DNA of 64,000 nucleotides, taken from Batrachochytrium dendrobatidis JAM81. Its lineage: Eukaryota; Chytridiomycota; Chytridiomycetes; Rhizophydiales. The notes beneath the pieces were generated by a model that was not told the origin of the DNA, did no database searches, and was given only the letters and a program-made list of their open reading frames with translations. The position numbers were made by a program, and so were the translations under genes. Location: assembly GCF_000203795.2 (NCBI RefSeq), contig NW_006281116.1:473468-537467 (forward strand). The letters run 5' to 3'. Shown here in pieces: positions 33,825-43,779 of the stretch (position 1 is its first letter; each line of letters starts with the position of its first letter).

Positions 33825-34385
33825 TTAAAGCTCAAGTCCCTTTTGAAGTGATGCAAATGCAACAAATACCTCGGTCATACTCGTCTCCTGTACTTCATGA
33901 CTTACAATACCAAGTCGTCGGGCTAGTTGACCACTATCACCACAGGTTTCCGGCAATTCCAAAACACGGAAAATATGCTCTAGTAACTCTAGTCCTATAA
34001 TCATCTTCTCCTTGTCAGTCGACGCGGCCAATAGCTGTGTTTGTAAAGCTTCAACGCCAAGCTTTGTCATTTGCAATACAGTCGTTCCACCCACTTGTCG
34101 AGCTACTTGCCATGTGCCAGGTTTACCAATATTTTGCAAAAACCAATCATTCACCACATCCACGGATTCACTTGTTCTTATCGAGACCTTGTATCCGCAT
34201 CCGTAAACAGATTTGAGCCTCTGCGGAGTACCAATACATTGCATACGGCCATTGACAACAATGCCAATACGATCGCCAAGTGCTTTCGCTTCTTTCATGG
34301 AATGGGTGGTAAGGATTACAGATGTGTGTTGTTTGAGTCTTGCATGGTATTTAAACAAGATTTTTCCTGGAGAGAATATTGCCAC
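33825..34385 (-). pseudogene. ABCA-type transporter, C-terminal piece (end of second ATPase domain)
   Basis: ABCA proteins are lipid-moving full transporters with two nucleotide-binding domains. This minus-strand fragment starts after the Walker B and carries the H-loop (SVILTTHSMKEAKALGDRIGI), VNGRMQCIGTPQRLKSVYGCGYKVSI and the C-terminal regulatory region, ending TSMTEVFVAFASLQKGLEL and a stop that looks natural. Walker A, Q-loop and signature motif are absent. It abuts, head to head, a plus-strand piece of the first ATPase domain, an arrangement impossible for one intact gene. Confidence 0.75.
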
Positions 34386-34441
34386 TTCACAACCATGGAG
34401 TTTCCCATTTATCTCCAGTTTTTGGTTCTCTACTTATAAAA

Positions 34442-35481
34442 GTATTCCCTCACTCCAAGTACCCAGACACGCATTACAAGAGGATGGCTTTATTGAAAAC
34501 TTTAACGAAGATCATATTTCAGATTCCGACCGCAATGTGCTATCCATTAACAATATACTGAAGGAATTTAAAGTCAAAGAAAAACCAAAGGATGCATCTT
34601 CTGATTCTAGCAAGGGGATCTTTGGCAGATTTTTTTGTGGTGCAGCAACGGAAACCAAAATTAAGCGTGCTGTGCAAGACTTTAATTTGAATTTACACAG
34701 TAGTCAGATTCTTGCACTACTGGGCCACAACGGTGCGGGAAAAACTACATTAATATCCATGATAAGTGGTGTTGTGTTGCCAAAATCAGGCCACATTTAC
34801 GTCAAATCCAAGTCGGGCGACAAAGTGATGGATATAACGGATCCTTTTGCATTGTCAATGTTTAGACAAGAACTTGGTGTATGTCCACAGTTTGATGTAA
34901 TCTTTGAATCTCTCACTGTTCGTGAGCATTTAGAACTGTATTGTGGTATTAAGGGTGTGACGATCGATGGCCGAGTTGGAGATTTTATATCTAATGGTCA
35001 AAAAGATGCTGCAAATTTAAAAATGCAATATGTCGAGGCCATAGCACGCGATGTTGAACTGTATGCTAAACTAGATGCCTACATCAGTACTCTCTCTGGC
35101 GGTATGAGACGCAAGCCAAGTGTAGCTATTGCGCTACTTGGATCCCCTCGTATCGTGTTGTTGGATGAGCCAACTACTGGCATGGATGTTGCTGCTCAAC
35201 AACGTATCTGGTCTTTGATTCGAAGCTGCAAAAAGAATCGTGTTTTGATTTTGACTACACATTCTATGGAGGAGGCCGATGTTCTTGGTGACCGTATTGC
35301 TATCATGTCGAATGGCCATCTCAAAACACTTGGCACATCGATTTTTCTTAAATCGCAATTCGGTACGGGATATAGTATTGATTTTGTCAAGTCTGACAAA
35401 GCTACAATGTCCAATCAACTATCCACTCGGGCAGATTCAACAATTCTCAAAATTGTGCAGCAATTTTTTCCTGCTGCGTAA
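34442..35481 (+). pseudogene. ABCA-type transporter, first nucleotide-binding domain (exon fragment)
   Basis: A complete ATPase domain: Walker A GHNGAGKT near 34727, Q-loop region VCPQFDVIFESLTVREHL, signature LSGGMRRKPSVAIALLG, Walker B RIVLLDEPTTGMD near 35155, H-loop LTTHSMEEADVLGDR. The usual signature context RRKLS has Pro instead of Leu. The coding frame ends at CCTGCTGC followed by GTAAGT at 35479, a consensus splice donor, immediately before the right inverted end of the element. The piece therefore looks like a captured exon cut at its donor. No membrane segments are present, so it cannot make a transporter. Confidence 0.75.
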
Positions 35482-35575
35482 GTAGTATATATAGGGCACC
35501 GAATGATACCAGTTTTTATTCATTCACAAGTCTAAATTTATAGTGACACCACATTGCTTTCCTTCCAGACAAAAA

Positions 35576-36565
35576 ATGTCTGGCCATAATACACCGATTT
35601 CAACAGCTCACTCCTTTCTCTCACTGAATACTCCAAGGGTGTCTGTGGAAGCAACAATCAATTCAGACTTACCAGGGCTCAAGACTCTGCTTGTCGAATA
35701 CTTTTTTGGAGCAAGGTTGTTTGCCAAAATCCAAAGAACAGACACCGGAATCACTCAGGCAACAGTTCAGGGACATCCGAAGCAGTTTCCCTCTTCTCTT
35801 GAATACCTCAGAGAACTGCTACAAATCAAATATGATGCTGCTATTGTTTGGGGCGAAGCGAGCGCTGTTTCCGAAGAAAGCCGATACAACTCGATCACTA
35901 TTGAAGAAGCTTTACCAACTTTGGAAAGGGATCCATCCTCGGGAGAGTTTCTGGAAAAGGAACTTGACGAAATCTCTTTTGGTGGGTCTGCTGCTACTGA
36001 AGCTTTGAAGAAAATTGTCAAGGAAACATTCGCTAGTATGGAAAATGCAACTACTGGTTTTGGCATTGCAAAAGGATGGATTCCCGCTGTCCCGGAAAAG
36101 CACATCACTGTCAAACGTGGAGACGAAGAATACGACTTGGAGGTTTCTACCATTTCTTCTCTCTCCGCATTGATTGAAGCAGTGCAGAAGAAATTCCCAT
36201 TGGCTCTGAAAGTCAAGAAACTCTACCGCTTGCACGAAGGAACTCCAATCGTTGTGACTGATGTGAAAGACCTGCGCCAAGAATATTTGTATTATGTCCT
36301 GGCAGGTTTCGAAGAGCTTCCCAAGAAGCAGATCACCAAGTTCACAACAATGGAGGAGTTCTTTGACAAGTTGAAGATTCAACAAGAACTGGATGATGAT
36401 GAAATTCAGCTTATCAAGGACTGTCTTGGAAAACAGAAAGTCAAATTCACCCAATTGATGGCCACTGGCGATCTGGCATTGACTGATGAGAAGCTCAAAG
36501 AAATTGGAATCTCTCAGTTGGGTTTAAGAACAGCAGTTCTATTAGTTATTAAAGGCAATCAATAA
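35576..36565 (+). CDS. Protein with ubiquitin-like region and C-terminal SAM-like domain
   Basis: 329 residues, one exon; the ATG at 35576 follows AAAAA, and the frame upstream has no ATG. Residues about 175-250 (HITVKRGDEEYDLEV... LIEAVQKKFP... KLYRLHEGTPIVV) have a ubiquitin-like pattern, reminiscent of the CRN header. The last 65 residues (EEFFDKLKIQQELDDDE, then LKEIGISQLGLRTAVLLVI) match the shape of a SAM domain with its terminal LGLR helix. The first half is unrecognised. AATAAA follows at about 36561-36567. It starts 66 bases after the inverted end of the ABCA-carrying element. The frame is intact and the composition protein-like, so it is probably expressed. SAM and ubiquitin-like parts usually bind proteins; the partner is unknown. 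Confidence 0.65.
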   Translation: MSGHNTPISTAHSFLSLNTPRVSVEATINSDLPGLKTLLVEYFFGARLFAKIQRTDTGITQATVQGHPKQFPSSLEYLRELLQIKYDAAIVWGEASAVSEESRYNSITIEEALPTLERDPSSGEFLEKELDEISFGGSAATEALKKIVKETFASMENATTGFGIAKGWIPAVPEKHITVKRGDEEYDLEVSTISSLSALIEAVQKKFPLALKVKKLYRLHEGTPIVVTDVKDLRQEYLYYVLAGFEELPKKQITKFTTMEEFFDKLKIQQELDDDEIQLIKDCLGKQKVKFTQLMATGDLALTDEKLKEIGISQLGLRTAVLLVIKGNQ

Positions 36566-36748
36566 AATCCTTGATGTAAATTGAATTTACTTGATAACAT
36601 TGCTTAATCGTTTTTATTCATATCCAACCCATCCAATACATAATTCAATTTACTCACCAAATGTCACTCATCTCCCAACTGACTTTGTAAAGTAGTATTG
36701 CTTTTTCGGTCAATATTCTCATCCGATAATCTATGCAAACAATCTGGT

Positions 36749-37246
36749 ATGCTATTTTTCATTGAGATTGACACTGCATATTGTGAATTGATCAAGACCT
36801 GGTCGAATGGCAAAAGTCTTGGTCTTATAATGATTGGAAATATTACAACTGTAATTTTGTGGCTCTTACATTATTACAATTGTAATTCCGAGTTTACAAT
36901 TGTAGTTTCCATTGTTTACTACAAATGTCAGCAGATTACAGCCTGGATCAGAAGAGTTGCTGCTTTTAATGATGCTGATTTGTCAGAAGAGCTCAGATTA
37001 ATCAACAAGAATTCATTCAATGCATTCACTAGGGCAATCAGTCGCACACGTCGTCCCGAACTGGACTCTCATATTCACAGAAATGGTGCGTATGAAGCAC
37101 ATCCCCACGCAGATACAATCAATTTGTTGCTTTCTATTGGAGAGTCTACACTGTCTGCGATCAATTCAGAAATACCTGTTAGCCCTGTCCCTTACGCAGT
37201 CAGTCCTTATATGTATGTCACTGCCAGAATCAAGATCTTGACCTGA
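36749..37246 (+). CDS. Hypothetical protein with one membrane-like segment
   Basis: 165 residues from the first ATG at 36749. A hydrophobic stretch (LGLIMIGNITTVILWLLHYY) is followed by a polar region (FNDADLSEELRLINKNSFNAF, SRTRRPELDSHIHRNG). No family is recognised. Downstream, 37534-37752 encodes an acidic Ser-rich stretch (YSSSSFWKETLPSYRENQS, SFEEEAEGEGVATGSEM) in another frame, so the two might be parts of one broken or spliced gene. It lies between the SAM gene and the integrase element. Confidence 0.3.
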   Translation: MLFFIEIDTAYCELIKTWSNGKSLGLIMIGNITTVILWLLHYYNCNSEFTIVVSIVYYKCQQITAWIRRVAAFNDADLSEELRLINKNSFNAFTRAISRTRRPELDSHIHRNGAYEAHPHADTINLLLSIGESTLSAINSEIPVSPVPYAVSPYMYVTARIKILT

Positions 37247-37533
37247 CGAATAAACATATACACGTCAGAACTACTAAACAAGAATCGTGTAATGGACCGA
37301 TGCCGAGATATTTGCAAATCAGACAATTCATTGGGCAAGACCTGCTTGCTCTCAAATGATGCTTTCCAAATCAGGAGTTTGTTGATTACACTCAGTAAAT
37401 GTTCAAATGGAATCACACAATGTGTCATTTGTACATTGCGTATTATCGGTTTCTGATTGACTACCCAGTGTTTGTGTACTCTGGCTTGCCTTGGACTACC
37501 ATTCGCAATGAATGCATTCGCTGGAGGAGATGA

Positions 37534-37752
37534 CTGGATAGCGATGAAGCAAATGCTTTACCAACATCCAATTATTCGTCGTCTTCATTCTGGAAGGAAA
37601 CTTTACCATCTTATCGGGAGAACCAAAGTAAATATGAACCAAGCGAATCTCCATCTAGCTTCCATTCGTTTGAGGAGGAAGCCGAGGGTGAAGGTGTAGC
37701 AACTGGAAGCGAAATGGTTATTTCTACAAGTCTCAGCAATCTAAACATTTGA
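37534..37752 (+). pseudogene. Acidic Ser/Glu-rich coding fragment, unknown
   Basis: An open stretch without a start codon of its own (a TGA at 37531 precedes it) encodes a Ser/Glu-rich sequence ending MVISTSLSNLNI and a stop, followed by AATAAATGAAAT near 37753. The composition looks like real protein, and it may be the last exon of the gene beginning at 36749. No splice pair was proven. 37247-37530 shows nothing else. Confidence 0.25.
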
Positions 37753-37766
37753 AATAAATGAAATAT

Positions 37767-37991
37767 TCAGTTCTTGATAGACTTTTTATACTTTTTCAAT
37801 CTTTCCCTTTCGGCTTTTGCATTTGAGGCATAGTAGTCTTTGTAACGTTTTCGTTCAACTTCCTTGTTATGAGAATAATATTCACGATACCATTTCCTTA
37901 ATTGGTCTTGTTCTTGAGATGAATAAGCATCCCAATTCTTGATACATTGTAAGTAGTCCTTGTAATTTCTAATTGAGCTAATGGGTGTCAT
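37767..37991 (-). CDS. Small highly basic protein of the integrase element
   Basis: 74 residues from the ATG at 37991, rich in Lys/Arg/Tyr (QLRKWYREYYSHNKEVERKRYKDYY), charged and helical. It lies just downstream of the integrase reading on the same strand. The decayed element at 49.3-50.1 kb has the same order: integrase, then a relative of this frame (KNYNNYLQCIK, then WYHDYYSQNK). The co-duplication indicates that it belongs to the element. Its function is unknown; a nucleic-acid-binding role is a guess from charge. Confidence 0.5.
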   Translation of the reverse strand: MTPISSIRNYKDYLQCIKNWDAYSSQEQDQLRKWYREYYSHNKEVERKRYKDYYASNAKAERERLKKYKKSIKN

Positions 37992-37997
37992 TTATTG

Positions 37998-39032
37998 TTA
38001 CTTTAGAAAATAAGTTGCTCCAAATGTCCTTCTCTTTTTATTGGCTGGACCTTGAACTCTTGCCAGTTCTTGTAATTCTCTCTTGTTACGACGCTCCTTG
38101 TTTGTCATTGTCGGCTCTCTGTGTCTCGGTTCAATCAAAAAGGTCTCCGTTCCTTCAACTCTCTCGAGTTCATAGTATTTGTAAGACTTTCAAAGTATTT
38201 GGCCGTTATCATCTGAAATTGAGAACAAATATCCGTTCCCACTTACAACCGTATAGATGCCGTTGCTGTACTTTGACACATATCCTTTCCTGAATGTTTG
38301 TTTACCTTTGAGTATCCGAACACGATCTCCAACCTTAATTGAATGCTTGGTAATTTTTACATTCATTGTTCCAGTGGATTGATTGCCTAGGTACAACTGC
38401 TGAGGGATATCATTTACACCACGATGATAAGTGTTGTTGTAGTTGAATACAATGTCTTGCAAGACATCAATGTATCTATTTGATTTTCTTGATTCTTGGT
38501 ACCGAGCAATAATATTCTCCAATGTTCTGTTGAATCGTTCAATCAATCCTTGTATATTGTGATCACCCACATTCACAGTGATGTGACAAACACCTTTTGC
38601 TTGCAGTAAGCTTTGGAAGTTGTTGTTTAAAAACTCTGTGCCATTATCGCTTTGAATAAGAATAGGCTTTTGCACGTCAAGTATCACTCTCATTGCATCT
38701 GTAGTATTTGATTTCTTTTTCATCGCCACCACAAATGATTTCCTACTAAATACATCTATGGCGCACAGGAGATACTTGTATCCGGCATTCCATCTTGAAT
38801 ATTTAGACAAGTCAATCAAATCCACCTGCCATTGGTCATTGACTGAATAAACAGTTATGGGGCTGAATGCTGGCTTTCTTTGTGATTCTTGATGAAGTTG
38901 ATGGACTTCCTGCTGGTCAAGGAATTTTATGATTTGTGAGATTGGAACTTCTTTGTTCAGCTTCAGGTATAATCTCTGCGCTGAAATGAGGCCAGTCTTG
39001 GGACTGTAATACAATTCGTAAAGCTTATCCAT
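37998..39032 (-). mobile_element. Retroviral-type (rve) integrase of a mobile element, with an in-frame TGA
   Basis: The catalytic core shows the D,D-35-E triad: Asp in QWQVDLIDLS, Asp in IQSDNGTEFL and Glu in GLIERFNRTLE. An N-terminal helical region (YYSPKTGLISAQRLYLKL, FLDQQEVHQLHQ) precedes it. After the core comes an SH3-like end (VGDRVRILKGKQTFRKGYVSKYSNGIYTVVSG, spaced like Maverick/Polinton or Ginger integrases). The frame stops at a TGA at 38190-38192, but the same frame continues for about 63 codons (RVEGTETFLIEPRH, NKERRNKRELQEL). The 49.5-kb copy has homologous residues on both sides of that point without a stop, so the TGA is a lesion or a late truncation. No reverse transcriptase or LTR was seen nearby; the element class is unresolved. 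Confidence 0.75.
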
Positions 39033-39349
39033 AACCTAAAATAAGAAATTAAGTTTTTACAATTCAGCTGAAAGTGTTTCAAAACCCACTCGAGATCGTT
39101 TATCATTAAACAATTTCATTCCTGTTCTTGTTAGAGAATACGTATTCATCTGTGTTGTAGTCCATGATTTTCTACATCAAAAATATGAATCTTGCAAAAT
39201 CGATATGAATTGCTGCTATTAAAACCATTTACTACGCTACCACTGTTATTTCCAAAGCTGTTGAATTGATTGAAATCGTAACTAACCAAATCTACTGAGA
39301 TATGTTCAACAAAACAATCATGTCAATCATGTCGAATGTGATTTATTGA

Positions 39350-39410
39350 TCAGCTATCCATGAGCCATGAGCCATGAACAATGAACGATGATAAATAGAA
39401 TGAAACTTTG
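39350..39410. repeat. Short tandem ATGAGCC/ATGAACA units
   Basis: Units of CATGAGC, CATGAGC, CATGAACA, ATGAACG and ATGATA follow one another. It is a simple degenerate microsatellite in the spacer between the integrase and the protease. The rest of 39033-39590 has no gene. Confidence 0.5.
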
Positions 39411-39589
39411 CGGCTTTGATTTGAACATTGACAACTATGCAAGTTGGTTTCAAGTTTACTGTGTGCATTGACACATGGTCACACATTGACAGATCAACAG
39501 ATTACAGCTAGCGACAATCTGAATCAACTTTGGATGATATATATTTATATTTCAACAACCATTTCGACATGATTTGAATCACTCGGACA

Positions 39590-39930
39590 AATCAAATACA
39601 TGACCAATTGAACAATCAGTCAAATATTTGGTATACAGTGACAGTATATGCTGTAGTGATGGATTGTATATGTGATGACAACTATCCATAATCAGGGTGA
39701 CAATCTGACACTACCTGATCACTGGATACATGACCGCAATTGGAAATATCAACGCAGCATAATACCGAGGTTGATTTTTAATACTAACAGCGATGCTTGT
39801 ATACTGATCCACCCTACAGGGTGTTTTTGGCTTTGTCCGCCCTATATGGTGTACTCGTGTTTTTTGTGGTCGTTCATTGAAAAGTGCTGGTTGTCACCCT
39901 TGAAACTGCCGTTGTTATAAAACGACAGTC
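39590..39930 (+). promoter_or_regulatory. Protease promoter region with TATAAAA at 39916
   Basis: TATAAAA at 39916-39922 is conserved in the inverted remnant at 23440-23800, as are about 300 bases upstream of it. It lies only 9 bases before the ATG at 39931, which argues that translation starts at the next in-frame ATG at 39973. The flanking strings TATACAGTGACAGTATA and GGATACATGACCGCAATTG are also shared, inverted. Confidence 0.55.
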
Positions 39931-39972
39931 ATGTATCAGGTTCAACCCATTTTCATTACAATACTCGATACA

Positions 39973-41626
39973 ATGCTGATTACTCTAGAATGCGTTATAC
40001 TTGCGTTGCAGGCGGTTGCTGCAGTTCGACTTGCATTAGAATCACCAATTGGAACTACCAGTCAATCGAACAATAGACTGTCAAAACGATCACCCGTTGA
40101 ATTGGGCCGTGATGCTGATCAATGTTTCACAATGAAATTTAATGTTGATGGAGTTGATGTATGTATCATGTCATGTCATGCATTGTAGTTTGATATCAAT
40201 TTGCACCACGTTGAATCAATCTCACACTTGTTTAAAATAGTTGGATTTACGAGTCGATTCAGCGATTTCCAGTATAATCGTACCACTTCCTAGTTCAAGC
40301 AGTGATGTAGGCTTGGCTCCGCAACACACTCCAAGTGGGGAACCCGTTACTATAAATTACAGAGGCAAACAGTATAGAGGCGTTACATCCACAGCCGTTG
40401 TGACAATTCCGGGTACTAGGATAACTGACATCAAATTACCAGTACTAGCAGTTCAAAAACAATCACCAGATCTAGTTGGTATCGATCCAGAGTTTGATGG
40501 AATATTTGGCTTTGGCTATACCTCGTTGTCAAAACATCATCCACAAATCACTGCGATGAATACTTTGTACAATGATGGTGTCATTTCCAATAACGAGATT
40601 GGCATTCAACTATGTCCGTATGATATTCTGCATGAAAGTTTCATCAATATAGGAAACACTGACGTAACTGCAAAATGCGGAACGGATGGAAGCAGTGTTG
40701 CATGGGTAAATTCACCAACAAACGATCGCCATACTGTCAACATCAAGAATATACTAATCAATGGCGAAGAAGTGGAGCTGCCTGCTGAATTCCAAAAAAA
40801 GGTGGAAAATGGACGTACTTTGTACTCGGTTATACAAACATGTTCTACATTTATGTATTTCCCTAGAGTAGTCGTGAAAGCGTTGATTGATGCTATTCTT
40901 GATAGTAATGCGATTACTGTCAAAAAAACTGTGTTTAGTAACAAGCTCAACAAAAAAGAAGTCAAAAGAATATTTTGGGAACATTACGCAATGCTTGAAT
41001 CCGGTTTTAATATCGATTGGAACAAGCTGCCGTCGTTTACAATTGTAATGTTTGCTCAAAACCCAGTAACTGATGACAATCGCAATTCCGTTGTAAAGAT
41101 CACACTGGGTCCTAAAGACTATATACAGAGATACGATTCTGAAAAATGTAAATATTTGACAATTGTATGCAATATGTGTTGTTTGATTAACCTGACTAAT
41201 GTACATGTTGGATTATAGTTTGGTTTACTGTGACAGCTGGTTCAAATGATTATGCAGCTCTTGGTATACCACTCATGACTCATCTTGCAGTCACATTTGA
41301 TTTACAGAATAAACGCACTGGATTTGGTCCTGGATGTGGATGCGAAGTCATGGCTGATGGATATCCTACTATTTCGAACGGTTATCAAGTACTATGGCCA
41401 TTACCACAGTAAGTTGTTTAATATTGGTGTGTGTATGTGTCAATTGATATTGATCATGAATTTGGTGCATAGTGTTAGATTGCCTGAACAACCAACTACT
41501 TCAGGTTCAGATGGCACATTTATTCGCAGAAGAAAACCAATAACTACAACTGATCAAGTAGCTGTACCTGAAAACACTCACCACACTGTCAAGAGTTACA
41601 AACAGACTCTCAATAAACTCGACTGA
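39973..41626 (+). CDS. Pepsin-family aspartyl protease homologue with altered active site
   Basis: Four exons, 39973-40158, 40241-41147, 41219-41408 and 41473-41626, give about 478 residues. All junctions are GT-AG with matching phase. A hydrophobic leader (MLITLECVILALQAVAAV) suggests secretion. The first active-site block reads VDSAISSIIVP where the family has DTGSS: the Asp remains but Gly is Ala. The second reads VIQTCSTFMYFP where DTGTT/S-xx-xP is expected, so the catalytic Asp is Gln. The C-terminal block YAALGIPLM...VTFDLQNKRTGFGPGCG is normal. Catalysis therefore looks lost; such proteins may act as binders or decoys, which is inference. A broken paralogue is at 2605. The frame and splice sites are intact, so the protein is probably made. 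Confidence 0.8.
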
Positions 41627-41639
41627 ATACAATTCATTA

Positions 41640-42360
41640 GTGACAAACTGATACTATATGTATATTTAATGTGGTGTGTTCATGCTTGATTGTGTGATAT
41701 GTTCAAGCCGTGCATGTATTGGATCAGTTGAGTGTGTATCGTAGTTGTTTAATACACGATGATCACGCATACTATTGCATTGGCAATACATGGTATTGAT
41801 TGAATACACATCATGATCACATAGCTCAATCATGGTATGCATTGCTTGAATCCATCACTGTATATCTGGATGATCATGTCGATACTGGATGCGCGATATC
41901 AACAGTTGGAATATGGTATACTGCTGCAAATACCATGATTATCACACTCCATTAGTATGTGTGATCATATTGCACCAATCGACCAGTATACGATCACTGC
42001 ATACATCAACATATGGTACTTGACACACGACAGAGTTGATACTGCGACTGATGTGTGTGATCAGTCAGGCTATTGATGCAACCATTTTGACACCACAATC
42101 AACGAGTCAAACCAGTCAAATTGGTCAGATCTGATATCAACACACATGACTATTGTTGGTATTGGTGTTGCATGTGTCAATACGACATGTCAAGCAATAT
42201 CATATCGACACGATACACAATGCATGTCAGCATCATCAATGTGTACAACTATGCAATATACAATCAACTGTATTGTATCGTATTGGAAATACAAGTGTCA
42301 ATGTACAATATGATATCATGCCAATCAAGACTGTGTACAATGATCAGATATAATGCATGC
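41640..42360. repeat. Duplicated spacer between protease and secreted gene
   Basis: No gene. Parts match 3230-3640 (GTGTGTTCA, GCATGTATTGGATCA, CACTGTATAT) and 5690-6170 (ATACTGCTGCAAATACCATG, TGATCATATTGCACCAATC at 41962, ACGACATGTCAAGCAA). This copy is a mosaic of the two left-hand copies plus an extra 60-base piece near 42200. Confidence 0.7.
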
Positions 42361-42443
42361 ACATACAATTTTATTGTAAATTAAACCAGAAATACAATTG
42401 AATTGGTTGAAATCAGTCCAGATTAACATTCAAATCAATCAAA

Positions 42444-43359
42444 TCAATTGGATGGATCGTCACGTTTGGATTGCTGAAAAAATGATCCCAATCTACTCAT
42501 AAGCTTGGAAAAACCTTTCCGTTTTTTGGAGGGCACTTTCTGTTCAAAGGATCCAGATCCAGATAGTGTATCCAATGACGATTGCGAGTCTTGACATTGT
42601 TGATCACTAGGATTCTGGTATTCTTGATCAATAGGATTCTGATATTCTTGATCACTAGGGTTTCGATCAAGATCCTTGTATTTTAATAATTGTTGTTCAA
42701 TGTAATCTTTAACGGAATGCGTTCCTCTAATAAGAAAAGTTTGGTGGGGAACTTCTGCAAGATCCAGAGGGGTTCCGAAAACGAGACTCACAATATGTTG
42801 ATCGGTCTCCCATTTTTTTTCTGTAAGACGACCAATCTCGGACTGGCACTCATAAAAACTTTTTCGAATTTTGTCAAGTTTGGATAGTTGTTTTTCATGA
42901 TCAAGCTTAGTCTTCCGAATTTCAATATAATATTTTAGGCTGTCATCGTCTTGAGATAGATATTCCAGAACTTTAAGATCTTTTTTCACGCCCATTAGCA
43001 CGTCATATTGACTGTCATCGAGATTTTAACGGCCAATATATCTTGCTTTGCTGATTACGACCATCCTGTATCTCTGCGTATTTGTCGAGTAAATGCTTGA
43101 CGTTACCTGGAATTGGATCATCAAGAGCACCCAAGCCTATACCGTCTGGATTAGCATCTATCCAAAAATTATATTCGACACCTTTAAATACAGTGGGAAT
43201 GACGGTAAAAGTGTTATCTTCAGTACTTGTAGTTGCACTGGGAATGAATGTTGAAATGCCATCTTCATCATCTATACTTTCACTGGGATCAACTGGATTG
43301 GCAACTGTGACCGAGCAGACAGCAAGGATTGATGACAATACAGCAACTGCGAGTTTCAT
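42444..43359 (-). pseudogene. Secreted coiled-coil protein gene split by a frameshift
   Basis: The first frame runs from the ATG at 43359 with a signal peptide (MKLAVAVLSSILAVCSVTVAN) to a TGA at about 43015. The second frame continues at once on the same strand to 42444 with a charged helical region (KTKLDHEKQLSKLDKIRKSF), the repeated unit NPSDQEYQNPIDQEYQNPSDQ and a basic tail (KVPSKKRKGFSKLMSRLG). The two frames meet around 43005-43025 without a workable intron, so a one- or two-base indel is the likely cause. The signal peptide is closest to that of the gene at 56681, and the promoters of the two are nearly identical. It sits downstream of the protease, as the gene at 3716 does for the protease remnant. 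Confidence 0.65.
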
Positions 43360-43379
43360 TCTACTGGTTTGGTTGAGCA

Positions 43380-43580
43380 AGTTGTAATGTCATTCAACAA
43401 GTCGGTTTTTGAACTGTATTTATATCCATTATTGAATAAATGATATTAAAAGCATACTCCTTGAATGGTCGTTTTAAGGGCTAGTGTTGTTATCAGGGTT
43501 GGTGTTGATTTGTTGTCAATGCCAAACTTTGAAGAGTCTCCCTTTATATGTTGACCTGTAACCTTGGCTGAGCCGATATC
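43380..43580 (-). promoter_or_regulatory. Promoter shared with the secreted gene at 56681
   Basis: In gene orientation it reads AAATCAACACCAACCCTGATA, a GACCATTCAAGGAGTATGC block, TTTTAATATCATTTATTCAA, GGATATAAATAC near 43416-43427 and TTGAATGACATTACAACTTG. The same strings in the same order precede 56681. Telobox-like AAGGGTTAGGGTC lies farther upstream at 43645-43657. The TATA assignment is likely; other roles are inferred. Confidence 0.5.
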
Positions 43581-43779
43581 TGACCATACATTCGAATATC
43601 ATATGGTTGATTATAAAGCTTCACTCTGAAAAGGGTTATGGTCAAGGGTTAGGGTCAAGAAATGAGTATAAACCAAAACTGGAATGAGTTGACACTCGGC
43701 TATTAGTTGGTCATCAATATGTGCCGTGATATTTCATGCTTGTTAAAATAGCAAGTGATTGGCATGATTCAACGTACAA

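Larger units (their letters stand above)
33543..35510. mobile_element. 2-kb element with 29-bp inverted ends carrying ABCA gene pieces
   Basis: Left end GGTATCATTCGGTGTCCCAT (33543-33571 in full) and right end at 35482-35510 are reverse complements with three mismatches over 29 bases. The similarity probably extends outward through an AAAAACT-like string. Between them lie two ABCA exon fragments in opposite orientation and no transposase, as in a Pack-type non-autonomous DNA transposon. Related single ends occur at 43780-43807 and 54538-54566. I could not find a clear target-site duplication. Confidence 0.55.

Noticed and set aside
33825..35481. Two divergent functional ABC transporter genes
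   Set aside because: Neither piece has membrane segments, one lacks the Walker A and signature motifs, and both lie between inverted ends; they are captured fragments.
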